Below, piece after piece: positions 50,805 to 59,696 of a stretch of 64,000 nucleotides of DNA. A model generated the notes under the pieces. That model had not been told where the DNA came from. It made no database searches and saw nothing but the letters and a program-made list of their open reading frames with translations. Source of the stretch: CAVZXS01 sp963779325 (GTDB lineage: Bacteria > Bacteroidota > Bacteroidia > Chitinophagales > Chitinophagaceae); assembly GCA_963779325.1 (NCBI GenBank), contig CAVZXS010000007.1, positions 186,001 to 250,000 of the forward strand, written 5' to 3'. The position numbers and the translations under genes are program-made. How positions within the stretch are numbered: the stretch's first letter is position 1; every line of letters begins with the position of its first letter.

Positions 50805-52016
50805 TCAGGCTTGTACTGCAGCAATACCCGGCAAAACTTTTCCTTCAAAATACTCCAGCATAGCGCCGCCGCCGGTAGATATATAACTTACTTTATCGGC
50901 GAAGCCGAAATCATTTACAGCCGATACGCTGTCGCCGCCGCCAACTAATGAGAATGAACCTGCAGCAGTAGCATCCGCCACGGCCTGTGCGATAGTTTTA
51001 GTGCCGTGCTGAAATTTTTCCATTTCAAACACACCCATCGGGCCGTTCCATAAAATAGTTTTTGATCTTTTAATCACATTAGCAAACTGCTCGCATGCAT
51101 TGGGCCCGATGTCCAATCCCATCCAACCGGCGGGAATATTATTGCTGGGTGCGTTAGACGTTTGTGCATCGGCGGCGAATTTGTCCGCAATAATAGAATC
51201 GGGCGGAAGATGAATACATACACCTTTCGCTTCCGCTTTTTTTAATAACTCCGCGGCCGTTGTTAAACGATCTTCTTCACAAAGTGAATTACCGATATTG
51301 CCGCCCTGCGCTTTCATAAAAGTATATGCCATACCGCCGCCGATAATGATGTCAGTTGCTCTTTCCAATAAATTTTCAATGATTAAAATTTTATCAGAAA
51401 CTTTAGCGCCGCCGATAATGGCTGTAAAAGGTTTTTCGCTTTTGTGCAATACTTTTTCGGCGCTTGCTACTTCGCCTTCCATCAGCAGGCCAAACATTTT
51501 TTTATCCGCAGCAAAGAATTTTGCAATAACAGCTGTAGAAGCGTGGGCACGATGCGCCGTACCAAAAGCGTCATTTACATATACATCGCCAAGCTTGCTT
51601 AGTTTTTGTGCAAATGCTTCATCGCCTTTTTCTTCTTCTTTATAAAAACGAAGATTCTCCAACAGCAATACCTCACCGGGTCTCATCATACCGGCTGTAA
51701 GATAAGATTGCTCACCAATACAATCATTAGCAAAGAATACATTGACAGGCGCCGCGGCTCCTTCATTCAATAATTTATGCAGGTGAGGCACTAAATGTTT
51801 TAATGAATATTTTTCTTCGGGTCCCTCTTTGGGTCTTCCAAAATGGCTCATGAGGATAACCATTCCGCCGTCGGCGATTATTTTTTTAATGGTGGGAACG
51901 GCGCCCTTCATGCGGGTGTCATCCGTTATTTCAAATTTATCATTCAGCGGTACGTTAAAATCTACACGTACCAGGGCTTTCAGATTTTTAAAATTGAAGG
52001 AGGAAAAATTATTCAT
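50805..52016 (-). CDS. pgk: Phosphoglycerate kinase
   Basis: The 403-residue protein has all PGK motifs: VRVDFNVPL near 14-22, DDTRMKGAVPTIKKI, MSHFGRPKEGP, LLENLRFYKEEEKGD, VNDAFGTAHRAHAST, GGAKVSDKILIIENLLERA, GGGMAYTFMKAQGG, the MgATP site DIGPN, NGPMGVFEMEKFQHGT and GGGDSVSAVNDFG. It transfers phosphate from 1,3-bisphosphoglycerate to ADP. It follows gap on the same strand after a hairpin, so the two glycolytic genes are likely separate or attenuated units. Confidence 0.97.
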   Translation of the reverse strand: MNNFSSFNFKNLKALVRVDFNVPLNDKFEITDDTRMKGAVPTIKKIIADGGMVILMSHFGRPKEGPEEKYSLKHLVPHLHKLLNEGAAAPVNVFFANDCIGEQSYLTAGMMRPGEVLLLENLRFYKEEEKGDEAFAQKLSKLGDVYVNDAFGTAHRAHASTAVIAKFFAADKKMFGLLMEGEVASAEKVLHKSEKPFTAIIGGAKVSDKILIIENLLERATDIIIGGGMAYTFMKAQGGNIGNSLCEEDRLTTAAELLKKAEAKGVCIHLPPDSIIADKFAADAQTSNAPSNNIPAGWMGLDIGPNACEQFANVIKRSKTILWNGPMGVFEMEKFQHGTKTIAQAVADATAAGSFSLVGGGDSVSAVNDFGFADKVSYISTGGGAMLEYFEGKVLPGIAAVQA

Positions 52017-52212
52017 AATTTATCAGTGTTAGCGCTTTGAAATGTATAAAATCTTTAGTCATACTTATTGTAAGGTCAAAAGTATAGTTTGATTTAACAG
52101 CCGGTAAGACGGTAAGGCGGAAAGAAGGTAAAACTAATAAATAGAATTTGCCGTCTTAACGACTAAAAAAACTTTTGAGATCACTTATACTTTCAATTGA
52201 AAGTAAATAAAA

Positions 52213-52250
52213 AACCGCGGCAATACAAAAATGGGTGGATTGCCGCGGTT
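52213..52250 (-). terminator. Terminator of the GAPDH gene
   Basis: A perfect 12-bp stem (AACCGCGGCAAT with its complement) and 14-base loop, followed on the minus strand by a T-run. It lies 30 bp after the GAPDH stop codon. Confidence 0.9.
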
Positions 52251-52279
52251 ATATTTTTTATTGAAAAATATATTTTATT

Positions 52280-53293
52280 CTATTTCGAGATAAGACCGGC
52301 AAAATATTTTACCGTACGTACCAGTTGACTTACATAACTGTTTTCATTATCGTACCAGCTTACTGTTTTTACCAATTGGTGGTCACCCACCGTTACCACT
52401 TTAGTTTGCGTGGCATCAAATAATGAACCGTACATAGTACCGATAACATCGCTGCTTACAATTTCATCTTCGGTATAACCAAAGCTTTCGTTGGCAGCAG
52501 CCTTCATTGTTGCATTGACTTCCTCAAGCGTTGTTTTTTTGCCCAGTATACAGGTCAACTCTGTTAATGAACCTGTGATTACGGGAATGCGTTGCGCACC
52601 GCCGTCTAATTTTCCTTTCAGTTCGGGCAATACCAAGCCAATGGCCTTAGCGGCGCCGGTACTATTGGGAACAATATTAGCCGCGGCTGCTCTGGCCCTG
52701 CGAAGATCACCTTTCGGATGCGGTGCATCCAATGTATTCTGATCGTTGGTATAAGCATGTACAGTAGTCATACTGCCCGCTACTATTCCAAACTTTTCGT
52801 TCAATGCTTTTGCCATTGGCGCCAGGCAATTGGTAGTACAGCTTGCACAGGAGATAATAGTTTCGCTGCCATCCAGTATGCTGTGGTTTACATTAAATAC
52901 CACTGTTTTTAAATCGCCGGTAGCGGGAGCCGATATTACAACACGTTTTGCACCCGCAGTAATATGAGCAGCCGCTTTATCCTTATCGGTAAAAAAACCG
53001 GTGCACTCCAATACTACATCCACACCGTGGCTGCCCCAGGGAATTTGCGCCGGATCTTTCTGCGCATATATTTTTACTTCATCACCATTTACTGTTATAG
53101 AGTTTTCGCCGGATTTTACTTCCGCATCAAAACGACCCTGCGCACTGTCGTACTTTAATAAATGGGCCAGTACCTTAGGACTGGTAAGATCATTGACCGC
53201 CACTACATCAATACCTTCCATTTTATAAATTTGGCGGTAAACCAGGCGACCGATGCGTCCGAATCCGTTGATAGCAACTTTAACTGTGCTCAT
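52280..53293 (-). CDS. gap: Glyceraldehyde-3-phosphate dehydrogenase, type I
   Basis: The 337-residue protein has the NAD loop INGFGRIGRLVYRQIYKM (about 8-25), AVNDLTSPKVLAHLLKYDS, the active-site Cys in SCASCTTNCLAPMAKALNE (about 155), the phosphate loop HPKGDLRRARAAAANIVPNSTGAAKA and TDEIVSSDVIGTMYGSLFDA with SWYDNE near the end. It makes 1,3-bisphosphoglycerate in glycolysis. It sits upstream of pgk on the same strand in the usual glycolytic order. Confidence 0.97.
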   Translation of the reverse strand: MSTVKVAINGFGRIGRLVYRQIYKMEGIDVVAVNDLTSPKVLAHLLKYDSAQGRFDAEVKSGENSITVNGDEVKIYAQKDPAQIPWGSHGVDVVLECTGFFTDKDKAAAHITAGAKRVVISAPATGDLKTVVFNVNHSILDGSETIISCASCTTNCLAPMAKALNEKFGIVAGSMTTVHAYTNDQNTLDAPHPKGDLRRARAAAANIVPNSTGAAKAIGLVLPELKGKLDGGAQRIPVITGSLTELTCILGKKTTLEEVNATMKAAANESFGYTEDEIVSSDVIGTMYGSLFDATQTKVVTVGDHQLVKTVSWYDNENSYVSQLVRTVKYFAGLISK

Positions 53294-53588
53294 GGTAATA
53301 AGAGAATTTTGATTTTAAATTTAAATAGCGGTGCGAAGGTAAGGATTGCTGTAAAATTTCGGCTTGCGAATTTGGAAGTAAGAAACGGAACGGCAATTAG
53401 TTATTCCAAACTATATAATCTATACAATATATATTGTATTATGGTTTCTGTGCGGGATGAACAGTTCCCGGCTACGGTAAAGTAACAGGTTGTTTTGCTT
53501 TTAGCGGACTGTATTGGGTTTCAGACTGTTTTCTTAATAATAAGTGTGTAAGTTCCGGGCCGAATGAGCAACAGAGAGAGAAAATTTT
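53294..53588. other. Gap before tRNA-Glu, with a palindrome
   Basis: The gap between GAPDH and the tRNA promoter has no gene. It includes the perfect 16-bp palindrome TACAATATATATTGTA (53423-53438), which could be an operator or a simple AT dyad. Confidence 0.35.
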
Positions 53589-53619
53589 TTGGCTCGTTAT
53601 AGCCGGGTGGTTATCTTTG
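53589..53619 (+). promoter_or_regulatory. tRNA-Glu promoter
   Basis: TTG at 53589-53591, a 20-bp spacer and TATCTTTG at 53612-53619, an almost ideal Bacteroidota promoter. The -7 box lies 13 bp before the first tRNA base, so the primary 5' leader is very short. Confidence 0.85.
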
Positions 53620-53632
53620 CCGTCCTTTAAAC

Positions 53633-53704
53633 GGCCCGTTCGTCTAAGGGTTAGGACACCACCCTTTCACGGTGGTGATACGAGTTCGAATCTCGTACGG
53701 GCTA
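53633..53704 (+). tRNA. tRNA-Glu (UUC)
   Basis: All arms fold. The acceptor is GGCCCGT (53633-53639) with ACGGGCT (53697-53703) and one G-U pair at the tip. The D-loop is GTCTAAGGGTTAGGAC, the anticodon stem-loop CACC-ACC-CTTTCAC-GGTGGTG with anticodon TTC, and the T-loop GTTCGAATC. The 3' CCA is not encoded (discriminator A at 53704 followed by CAAAG). Confidence 0.95.
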
Positions 53705-53731
53705 CAAAGCTCCGCTTATCGCGGGGCTTTT
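53705..53731 (+). terminator. tRNA-Glu terminator
   Basis: AAGCTCCGC pairs with GCGGGGCTT (one G-U pair), followed by a T-run. It lies directly after the tRNA gene. Confidence 0.85.
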
Positions 53732-53909
53732 TGTTTTAAATAACACAACGAAACACATTGGTTGGGCCGATTAAATAGGGCGGAGAGATTTACCCGCATC
53801 CGAACAGCGGGGCGGGCAAAATAGTGAAAATCGTTGCCGGGCAAACCGGATGTACTATACTATATTGCCGAAACAGTTTTATTTTGTTTGATAATTGAAT
53901 AAAAATAGC

Positions 53910-55373
53910 ATGCTCGACTTTTTTAAGAAATACAGAAAAGAAACTGCACTTGTTGCCGGCATTGTATTGTGTCTAATTTTCTTTTTTGCAAATCCCTTTG
54001 GCTTGGCGCCAAAAGCAAAATTAGTATTGGCTGTTGCTGTATTAATGATAAGTTGGTGGGTATTGGATGCTATGCCGCTGGCTGCAGTTGCTTTAGTGCC
54101 GCTGGTTTTGTATCCGTTGCTGAATATTAATTCCATCAAAGAAACATCCAAAGCTTACTCAGATTCTATCATTTATCTTTTTCTCGGTGGCTTTTTCCTG
54201 GGGTTGGCAATAGAAAAATGGAACCTGCATAAACGTATCGCTTTGAGTATTATAAAATTTACCGGTACAAACGGCAATAATATTATACTCGGATTTATTT
54301 TATCTACCGGTTTTTTAAGCATGTGGCTCAGTAATACGGCCACTACCATGATGATGTTTCCCATTGCCGCATCTGTTATTCATGTTATTGGCAAACATGC
54401 GAATGAAGGAGCCAATATCAAGAATTTTTCCTTAACACTTATGTTGGCCATTGCCTATGCAAGTAATTTCGGCGGTATTGCTACCATTATCGGTACGCCT
54501 CCCAATGTTGCGTATGTGCGGCATTTGAATGAACATTATAAACACGGAGTTGATTTTGTAAAATGGATGTTGCTGTGCATGCCCTTAGCTATTCTTTTAT
54601 TGCTGTCTCTTTATTTGGTAATGGTAAAATGGTTGTACCCCAATCATCTCAGCCACAGTATTGACGGCAGATTATATATTGAAACGGAATTAAAAGAAAT
54701 GGGACCGCTTTCGCGGCAGGAGAAAAGAGTGTTGGTTGTTTTTTGCTCTACAGCCTTTTTATGGATCACAAAAGATATTATTAACGACGTACAAAAACTA
54801 TTTCAATTAGATGATACCATCATCGCATTAATTGGTGCACTCAGTTTATTTGTAGTACCCAGCGGCAGAATACAAGAAGAGCCTGATGAACGCCTGCTGG
54901 AATGGAGCGATACAAAAAATATGGCTTGGGGTGTTTTGTTATTATTCGGCGGCGGCATCGCTTTAGCCAAATCGTTGGAAGAGGCCAAATTGATAGAAAG
55001 CCTGGGTCAGTATATTGCAGGGTTTGCTACCGGTAATATATTGGTACTCATATTTATTGTTACGCTGTTTTCTGTTTTTTTAAGCGAGATAATGAGCAAT
55101 ATCGCACAGGTAATTGTAATGGCGCCGGTCATTTCCGCGGTGGCCGATGCATTACATATTAATCCCTTGCTGTTGGGTATTCCTATGACACTGGGAGCAA
55201 GTTGTGCAAGTATGCTGCCCATGGGAACGCCGCCCAATGCCATTGTATTTGCAAGCGGGCATATTAAACTGAATCAAATGCTGAAAACAGGATTCGTACT
55301 CAATATTATTTGTGTGATATTGATTACTTTGTTCAGTTGGCTGTTACTTCCGTTGATAATACCGGCGTTTTAA
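53910..55373 (+). CDS. SLC13/DASS-family sodium:dicarboxylate-type transporter
   Basis: The 487-residue protein has about 11 membrane segments and both SLC13 signatures: the SNT motif SMWLSNTATTMMMFPIA (about 135-151) and the second LGASCASMLPMGTPPNAIVFAS (about 425-446), which form the substrate and sodium sites. The sequence GGIATIIGTPPNVAYVRH in the middle supports a DASS transporter for C4-dicarboxylates or sulfate-like anions. The TTG start five codons earlier is less likely than this ATG. Confidence 0.92.
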   Translation: MLDFFKKYRKETALVAGIVLCLIFFFANPFGLAPKAKLVLAVAVLMISWWVLDAMPLAAVALVPLVLYPLLNINSIKETSKAYSDSIIYLFLGGFFLGLAIEKWNLHKRIALSIIKFTGTNGNNIILGFILSTGFLSMWLSNTATTMMMFPIAASVIHVIGKHANEGANIKNFSLTLMLAIAYASNFGGIATIIGTPPNVAYVRHLNEHYKHGVDFVKWMLLCMPLAILLLLSLYLVMVKWLYPNHLSHSIDGRLYIETELKEMGPLSRQEKRVLVVFCSTAFLWITKDIINDVQKLFQLDDTIIALIGALSLFVVPSGRIQEEPDERLLEWSDTKNMAWGVLLLFGGGIALAKSLEEAKLIESLGQYIAGFATGNILVLIFIVTLFSVFLSEIMSNIAQVIVMAPVISAVADALHINPLLLGIPMTLGASCASMLPMGTPPNAIVFASGHIKLNQMLKTGFVLNIICVILITLFSWLLLPLIIPAF

Positions 55374-55517
55374 CAACTGATATTTTTGGCTCCGTACTCT
55401 GCATTTTCCGGCAACGTTTATTTTCTTACTTGATGTCATTATGATTTATTTCCAATTGACGGCAGGCATTTTTTTGGGCTGCGTCATGCTAAATCAGTTG
55501 CCGCATTCGTCGGTAAC

Positions 55518-55650
55518 GGGTGCATTCCAAATTGTGGCAGGCTTGATTTTGAGCAAGCCCCCGTCCATTAAAGGGGAGTTATAGTTTTAAAGTTTGATAT
55601 TCTCCGCCGCGGCAGAGATAGGGGCAAAAGCGACAATTTGGAATGCTCCC
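55518..55650. mobile_element. MITE, family 1, second copy
   Basis: A 133-bp copy with 21-bp inverted repeats (two mismatches) starting GGGTGCATTCCAAATTGTGG and ending with the complement. No matching target duplication is seen (left flank TCGGTAAC, right CACAAATA), so it is older or rearranged. The interior differs from the copy at 867-1032. It lies 55 bp upstream of the antitoxin start. Confidence 0.75.
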
Positions 55651-55678
55651 CACAAATATATTCTGCAGCTTAATTTTG

Positions 55679-55686
55679 TATATTTG
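55679..55686 (+). promoter_or_regulatory. -7 box of the toxin-antitoxin operon (TATATTTG)
   Basis: TATATTTG matches the TAnnTTTG consensus, 18 bp before the antitoxin ATG. No -33 TTG is at the right distance; a nearby MITE end contributes the sequence upstream. Confidence 0.45.
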
Positions 55687-55704
55687 AATAATATATTTAT
55701 TTGT

Positions 55705-55959
55705 ATGGATACACTTCTGAGAACAAAAGCTGATGACCTGAATGCAAGTCTGATTGACTTTATAAAAGCTAATTTTAAAGGTAAAAAAATAGCGCTGCAT
55801 ATTTACGAAGATGAACCGGATGAAACTGAGTATTTGCTTAGTGATGCCGAGCATAAAAAAAAGCTTTTACAGACTATAGAAGAGGTAGAAAAAGGGCAGA
55901 AGACAGTTACTTACACAATGGATGATATCAAGCACTTACTTAATGATGCAGGGGAATGA
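55705..55959 (+). CDS. Antitoxin of a YefM/YoeB-like module
   Basis: The 84-residue protein begins MDTLLRTKADDLNASLIDFIKANFKGK (about 1-27), with a helix and a KKIALHIYEDEPDE strand. The second half is a lysine/glutamate-rich helix (DAEHKKKLLQTIEEVEKGQK) and an acidic C-terminus that should wrap the toxin. It overlaps the toxin gene by four bases (ATGA). It presumably represses its own promoter. No Phd/YefM DNA-binding motif is clear, so the classification rests on the toxin partner. Confidence 0.8.
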   Translation: MDTLLRTKADDLNASLIDFIKANFKGKKIALHIYEDEPDETEYLLSDAEHKKKLLQTIEEVEKGQKTVTYTMDDIKHLLNDAGE

Positions 55960-56222
55960 AGGAAGTAATTATAAAGCAACAGGCGATGGACGATCTGCAA
56001 TTTTGGGCAAAAAATAACCTGAAGCTTATAAAAAAAATTATTGAATTGATTAATGCGATTCAGACCAATCCTTTTAACGGAATTGGAAAACCCGAACCGC
56101 TAAAAAATGAACTGCAAGGTTATTGGAGCAGAAGAATAAATGATGAACACAGAATTGTATATAAGGTAACACCCGATACCTTAATTATTCTTTCTTGCAG
56201 AAGTCACTACAAGACAATTTAA
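55956..56222 (+). CDS. Txe/YoeB-family toxin, ribosome-dependent mRNA interferase
   Basis: The 88-residue protein has the Txe/YoeB fold: QQAMDDLQFWAKNNLKLIKKIIELINAIQTNPFNGIGKPEPLKNELQGYWSRRINDEHRIVYKV. The YWSRRINDEHRIVYKV stretch holds the conserved basic and acidic residues of the active site. The C-terminus SCRSHYKTI matches the family RSHY ending. YoeB toxins cut mRNA at the ribosome when their antitoxin is degraded. It overlaps the antitoxin by four bases. Confidence 0.92.
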   Translation: MKEVIIKQQAMDDLQFWAKNNLKLIKKIIELINAIQTNPFNGIGKPEPLKNELQGYWSRRINDEHRIVYKVTPDTLIILSCRSHYKTI

Positions 56223-56450
56223 ATATACTTCTTTGATGAGGCAGGTTGAATGATGAAAAGCGTTGTGCGCCTGAATAAAGCCCCGATTAAAATACGGGAT
56301 AGACTGTCGCCTCTATAGGCAAATCAGGGCTATGCCTTTGGCTGCCAATATAAAAATCCAAGACTTTATCAGATTCCTGCCATTTTTTCACCTCCTTGCC
56401 TCATGGCACTATCATTGACTATCCATATCGAACACTAAAAATTAATAACA

Positions 56451-58364
56451 ATGGGAAAGATAATTGGAATTGACCTTGGAACTACTAACAGTTGCGTTGC
56501 CGTAATGGAAGGCAGCGAACCGGTAGTAATTGCTAACGATGAGGGCCGCCGTACAACCCCGTCCGTAGTGGCTTTTCTTAAAAATGGCGAACGTAAAGTG
56601 GGCGACCCGGCTAAGCGTCAGGCTATTACCAACCCCGGTAATACCATTACCAGCGTAAAGCGTTTTATGGGCCGCCAATTCGACGAAGTAACGGAAGAAC
56701 TGAGCCATTGGAGCTATAAAGTAACAAAAGGTGACAATAATACATGCCGTATAGACATTGACGGACGTTTATACACTCCGCAGGAACTAAGCGCAATGAT
56801 TTTGCAAAAAATGAAAAAAACCGCCGAAGATTATTTGGGCGCCGAAGTAACTGATGCAGTGATTACCGTACCTGCTTACTTTAACGATGCACAGCGTCAG
56901 GCTACCAAAGAGGCAGGTGAAATTGCCGGTTTGAACGTTCGCAGAATCATCAACGAACCTACTGCGGCGGCATTGGCTTATGGTTTGGATAAAACGAAAC
57001 ATGACCATAAAATCGCTGTGTTTGATCTGGGTGGCGGAACGTTTGATATTTCTATTTTGGAATTGGGTGATGGTGTATTTGAAGTAAAAAGCACCAATGG
57101 AGACACGCACTTGGGTGGTGATGATTTTGATAAAGTAATTATGGATTGGCTGGCCGAAGAATTTAAAAAAGATGAGGCCATGGATTTACGTAAAGACCCA
57201 ATGGCTTGGCAGCGTTTGAAAGAAAGCGCCGAGAAAGCGAAAGTGGAATTATCATCTTCTGCTGAAACGGAAATTAATTTGCCTTATATAACAGCTATTG
57301 ACGGTGCGCCGAAACATTTAGTTAAAAAATTAACCCGTGCGAAATTTGAGCAGTTAGCTGATAAACTTTTTGAAAGAAGTATGAAACCCTGTGAGCAGGC
57401 ATTGAAAGATGCCGGTTACAATGTTTCGCAAATTGATGAAGTGATATTGGTAGGCGGCAGTACCCGTATACCCAAAGTACAGGAGATAGTAGAGAAATTC
57501 TTTGGCAGAAAAGCGAACAAGAGTGTAAATCCCGATGAAGCTGTAGCAGTAGGCGCATGTATACAGGGAGCTGTATTGAGCGGCGATGTAAAAGATGTAT
57601 TGTTGCTTGATGTAACACCGCTTAGCCTGGGTATAGAAACAATGGGTGGTGTAATGACAACCTTGATTGCAAGTAATACCACAGTGCCTACAAAAAAATC
57701 TGAAGTATTTTCTACCGCAAGCGATAACCAACCGGGTGTACAGATACATGTATTGCAAGGCGAACGCAGCATGAGTAAGGATAATAAGAGCCTTGGTATA
57801 TTTAACCTGGATGGCATACCGCCGGCTCCGCGTGGTGTACCGCAGATAGAAGTAATATTTGATATTGACGCCAACGGGATAATGCATGTAACGGCAAAAG
57901 ACAAGGGTACCGGTAAAGAACAAAAAATACATATAGAAGCCGGCAGCGGATTGAGTAAAGACGAAGTAGAAAAAATGAAAGCCGATGCAAGAGCCAATGA
58001 AGCGACCGATAAAGCAGAACGTGAAAAAGTAGATAAGCTGAATACAGCCGACAGCATGGTTTTTCAGACAGAGAAACAATTGAAAGAATACGGTGAAAAA
58101 ATTCCTGCTGAAAAGAAAACAGCTATTGAGGTAGCTGTTGAAAAATTAAAGGAAGCACACAAAGCGCAGGATATCGCCGCCATTGATACCTCATTGGCCG
58201 AATTGAACAGTGCTTGGACGGCAGCCAGCGAGGATATTTATAAAACACAGCAGGAAGCCGGTGCAGGTGCGGGGCAACCGACTGATGGTAACGGCCAACA
58301 AGGAAAAACTGCCGGCGCCGCTACTGATAATGTAACGGATGCTGAGTTTGAGGAAGTGAAGTAA
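56451..58364 (+). CDS. dnaK: Chaperone DnaK (Hsp70)
   Basis: The 637-residue protein has the Hsp70 ATPase domain (GIDLGTTNSCVAVMEG at about 5, DLGGGTFDISILE at about 194, VGGSTRIPKVQEIVEKFF at about 335), the linker DVLLLDVTP, the substrate domain and an acidic C-terminus ending DNVTDAEFEEVK. It folds and rescues proteins with DnaJ and GrpE, which are not in the window. No CIRCE or sigma-32-like site was recognised upstream. Confidence 0.98.
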   Translation: MGKIIGIDLGTTNSCVAVMEGSEPVVIANDEGRRTTPSVVAFLKNGERKVGDPAKRQAITNPGNTITSVKRFMGRQFDEVTEELSHWSYKVTKGDNNTCRIDIDGRLYTPQELSAMILQKMKKTAEDYLGAEVTDAVITVPAYFNDAQRQATKEAGEIAGLNVRRIINEPTAAALAYGLDKTKHDHKIAVFDLGGGTFDISILELGDGVFEVKSTNGDTHLGGDDFDKVIMDWLAEEFKKDEAMDLRKDPMAWQRLKESAEKAKVELSSSAETEINLPYITAIDGAPKHLVKKLTRAKFEQLADKLFERSMKPCEQALKDAGYNVSQIDEVILVGGSTRIPKVQEIVEKFFGRKANKSVNPDEAVAVGACIQGAVLSGDVKDVLLLDVTPLSLGIETMGGVMTTLIASNTTVPTKKSEVFSTASDNQPGVQIHVLQGERSMSKDNKSLGIFNLDGIPPAPRGVPQIEVIFDIDANGIMHVTAKDKGTGKEQKIHIEAGSGLSKDEVEKMKADARANEATDKAEREKVDKLNTADSMVFQTEKQLKEYGEKIPAEKKTAIEVAVEKLKEAHKAQDIAAIDTSLAELNSAWTAASEDIYKTQQEAGAGAGQPTDGNGQQGKTAGAATDNVTDAEFEEVK

Positions 58365-58493
58365 GCACTTTGTGGTACTTGGGGTTGTTGTGTTAAACAG
58401 TTCTTTTTATTCATAATGATTATTTTTCATTCTTTGGAGTTAATAGATGGATTTGGTATTGCTAAAAAACAACAAAACAGAAAGGAGGTGGTT

Positions 58494-58559
58494 ATGGATA
58501 GTTTAATAATAGATAGAAAAATTGACAATCAGATAATATCAACACCCAAAAAGCATTAA
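58494..58559 (+). CDS. Possible 21-residue small protein with a strong ribosome-binding site
   Basis: The ORF encodes MDSLIIDRKIDNQIISTPKK plus a final His, 21 residues. It is preceded by AAAGGAGGTGGTT, a perfect Shine-Dalgarno sequence with the AGGAGG core seven bases from the ATG. No other gene in this window has such a site, which fits Bacteroidota. A terminator hairpin lies 5 bp after the stop. An overlapping upstream ORF (58447-58506, 19 residues, MDLVLLKNNKTERRWLWIV) has a weaker GGAG. The peptide is not recognised; it could be a secreted or regulatory microprotein, or a leader. Confidence 0.45.
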   Translation: MDSLIIDRKIDNQIISTPKKH

Positions 58560-58563
58560 ATAT

Positions 58564-58593
58564 AAAGCCCTCTTGATTTGTCGGGAGGGCTTT
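58564..58593 (+). terminator. Terminator after the small ORF
   Basis: AAAGCCCTC pairs with GAGGGCTTT, followed by a T-run. It may also end the dnaK transcript, which lacks its own hairpin, or be the end of a short independent transcript. Confidence 0.8.
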
Positions 58594-59179
58594 TCTTTTT
58601 TAGTATTGTTGTATGCTCAATAGTAGGCATAAAGCATCTGTTAGATTACCAACTTGTGTACCGAATGCCTTCTTGATTCATCGTGAGCATGATAAAGGGA
58701 AAGAGTTTTCATTCTTAGATACCTTTTTATTACAGTGTTATTTTTTTATTATCACTATTCGTTTAAAGAACAGCTGCTTTTGTATCAGTCACGTCCCGCT
58801 TTCATGCCGAATGAGCGCAGCGAAATGAAACATCTGCTACGCAAGACTTGAATAAACGATAATTCATATTTGCAATCGCAGCAGTAGTACGATAATAATG
58901 TAAAAAGGTTGCATCAATGAAATTTTATTAATGCAACTTATTTTATTTTAGTATTTCTTGTTCTTGTATATATATAATTATAAGTTGAACAATTGTCAGC
59001 GTCTTCTTTTGTGTGCAAGTGAAAGTCAATGCAGTAAAGAGTTTCAGTCGTTTTCCTTTTTTATTTTTTAATAAAATTTTACCGACTTTACATTGCTGTT
59101 AGCTCTACTAAGTATTTTTTCTATTATTGGTTTAATAAAATTAAGTAGTAATTCGCTTTTTTAAGAACGTATAATGTAT
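58594..59179. other. Gap without a gene
   Basis: About 590 bp with only short frames and no protein resemblance or strong hairpin. A 71-codon frame near 58613-58828 has no family features and poor coding bias. Confidence 0.4.
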
Positions 59180-59293
59180 TACTTTTGCGGCATCATTTTG
59201 AGCAGTGTATAATACTAGTTACAACAGGATGATATAATTCGACACTTTCTTCTAACGATTCTTAAGTGCTTTTTTCTTCCCGCCTGCTCAAAA
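59180..59293 (+). promoter_or_regulatory. Possible promoter and long 5' leader of the 59326 gene
   Basis: TACTTTTG (59180-59187) fits the -7 consensus. If transcription starts there the leader is about 130 bases and contains a perfect 10-bp long-range stem: TTTTGAGCAG (59196-59205) with CTGCTCAAAA (59284-59293), enclosing about 78 bases. The pair could hide or expose the start of the small gene downstream. Confidence 0.5.
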
Positions 59294-59325
59294 ACATTTA
59301 TTGTATAACTTAAAAATTAAATATC

Positions 59326-59514
59326 ATGAAAACTGATGTCATGCCTTCTATTGTTCAAATGGAAGCCGAAGTATTAAAAAGCTTAGTAAAAGAAGTAAAA
59401 GAAACTGTTGCAACCGGCATTGACATGCCCGCAGCTTCTGAAAGAAAATTCAGCGCAGTTGATATGTGGAATATCCAACGTAATGCAAAGTCAGCCGTTA
59501 GCAGATTCAGGTAA
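59326..59514 (+). CDS. Small conserved-looking protein of unknown function
   Basis: The 62-residue protein (MKTDVMPSIVQMEAEVLKSL...) is mostly helical: an amphipathic helix at about 8-32 (MEAEVLKSLVKEVKETVA), a Met/Pro turn and a second segment ending NIQRNAKSAVSRFR with a basic tail. There is no signal peptide. The long structured leader and a matching -7 box support a real gene. The family is not recognised. A regulatory or DNA/RNA-binding small protein is possible, but unproven. Confidence 0.55.
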   Translation: MKTDVMPSIVQMEAEVLKSLVKEVKETVATGIDMPAASERKFSAVDMWNIQRNAKSAVSRFR

Positions 59515-59696
59515 AAGCAAAGTACTGAGAAAGCGGAGCGTTAATATTATTTTATCGGTCATTGATTTAGTCCTCAAAAAAAAGTTCAATGGCCGGTAAA
59601 AAATATAACCGACCGGCTAAGCCCGCCGCGTATACCGGACAAATTGTGTTTCATGCAGAGATGATCATTGTTTGTTGATCATTATCATTAAAACAA

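Noticed and set aside
50805..53293. A horizontally acquired glycolysis block
   Set aside because: Base composition and terminators match the surroundings, and the genes are ordinary pgk and gap.
58613..58828. A 71-codon frame after the terminator at 58564
   Set aside because: No family features, no upstream start signal and poor codon pattern.
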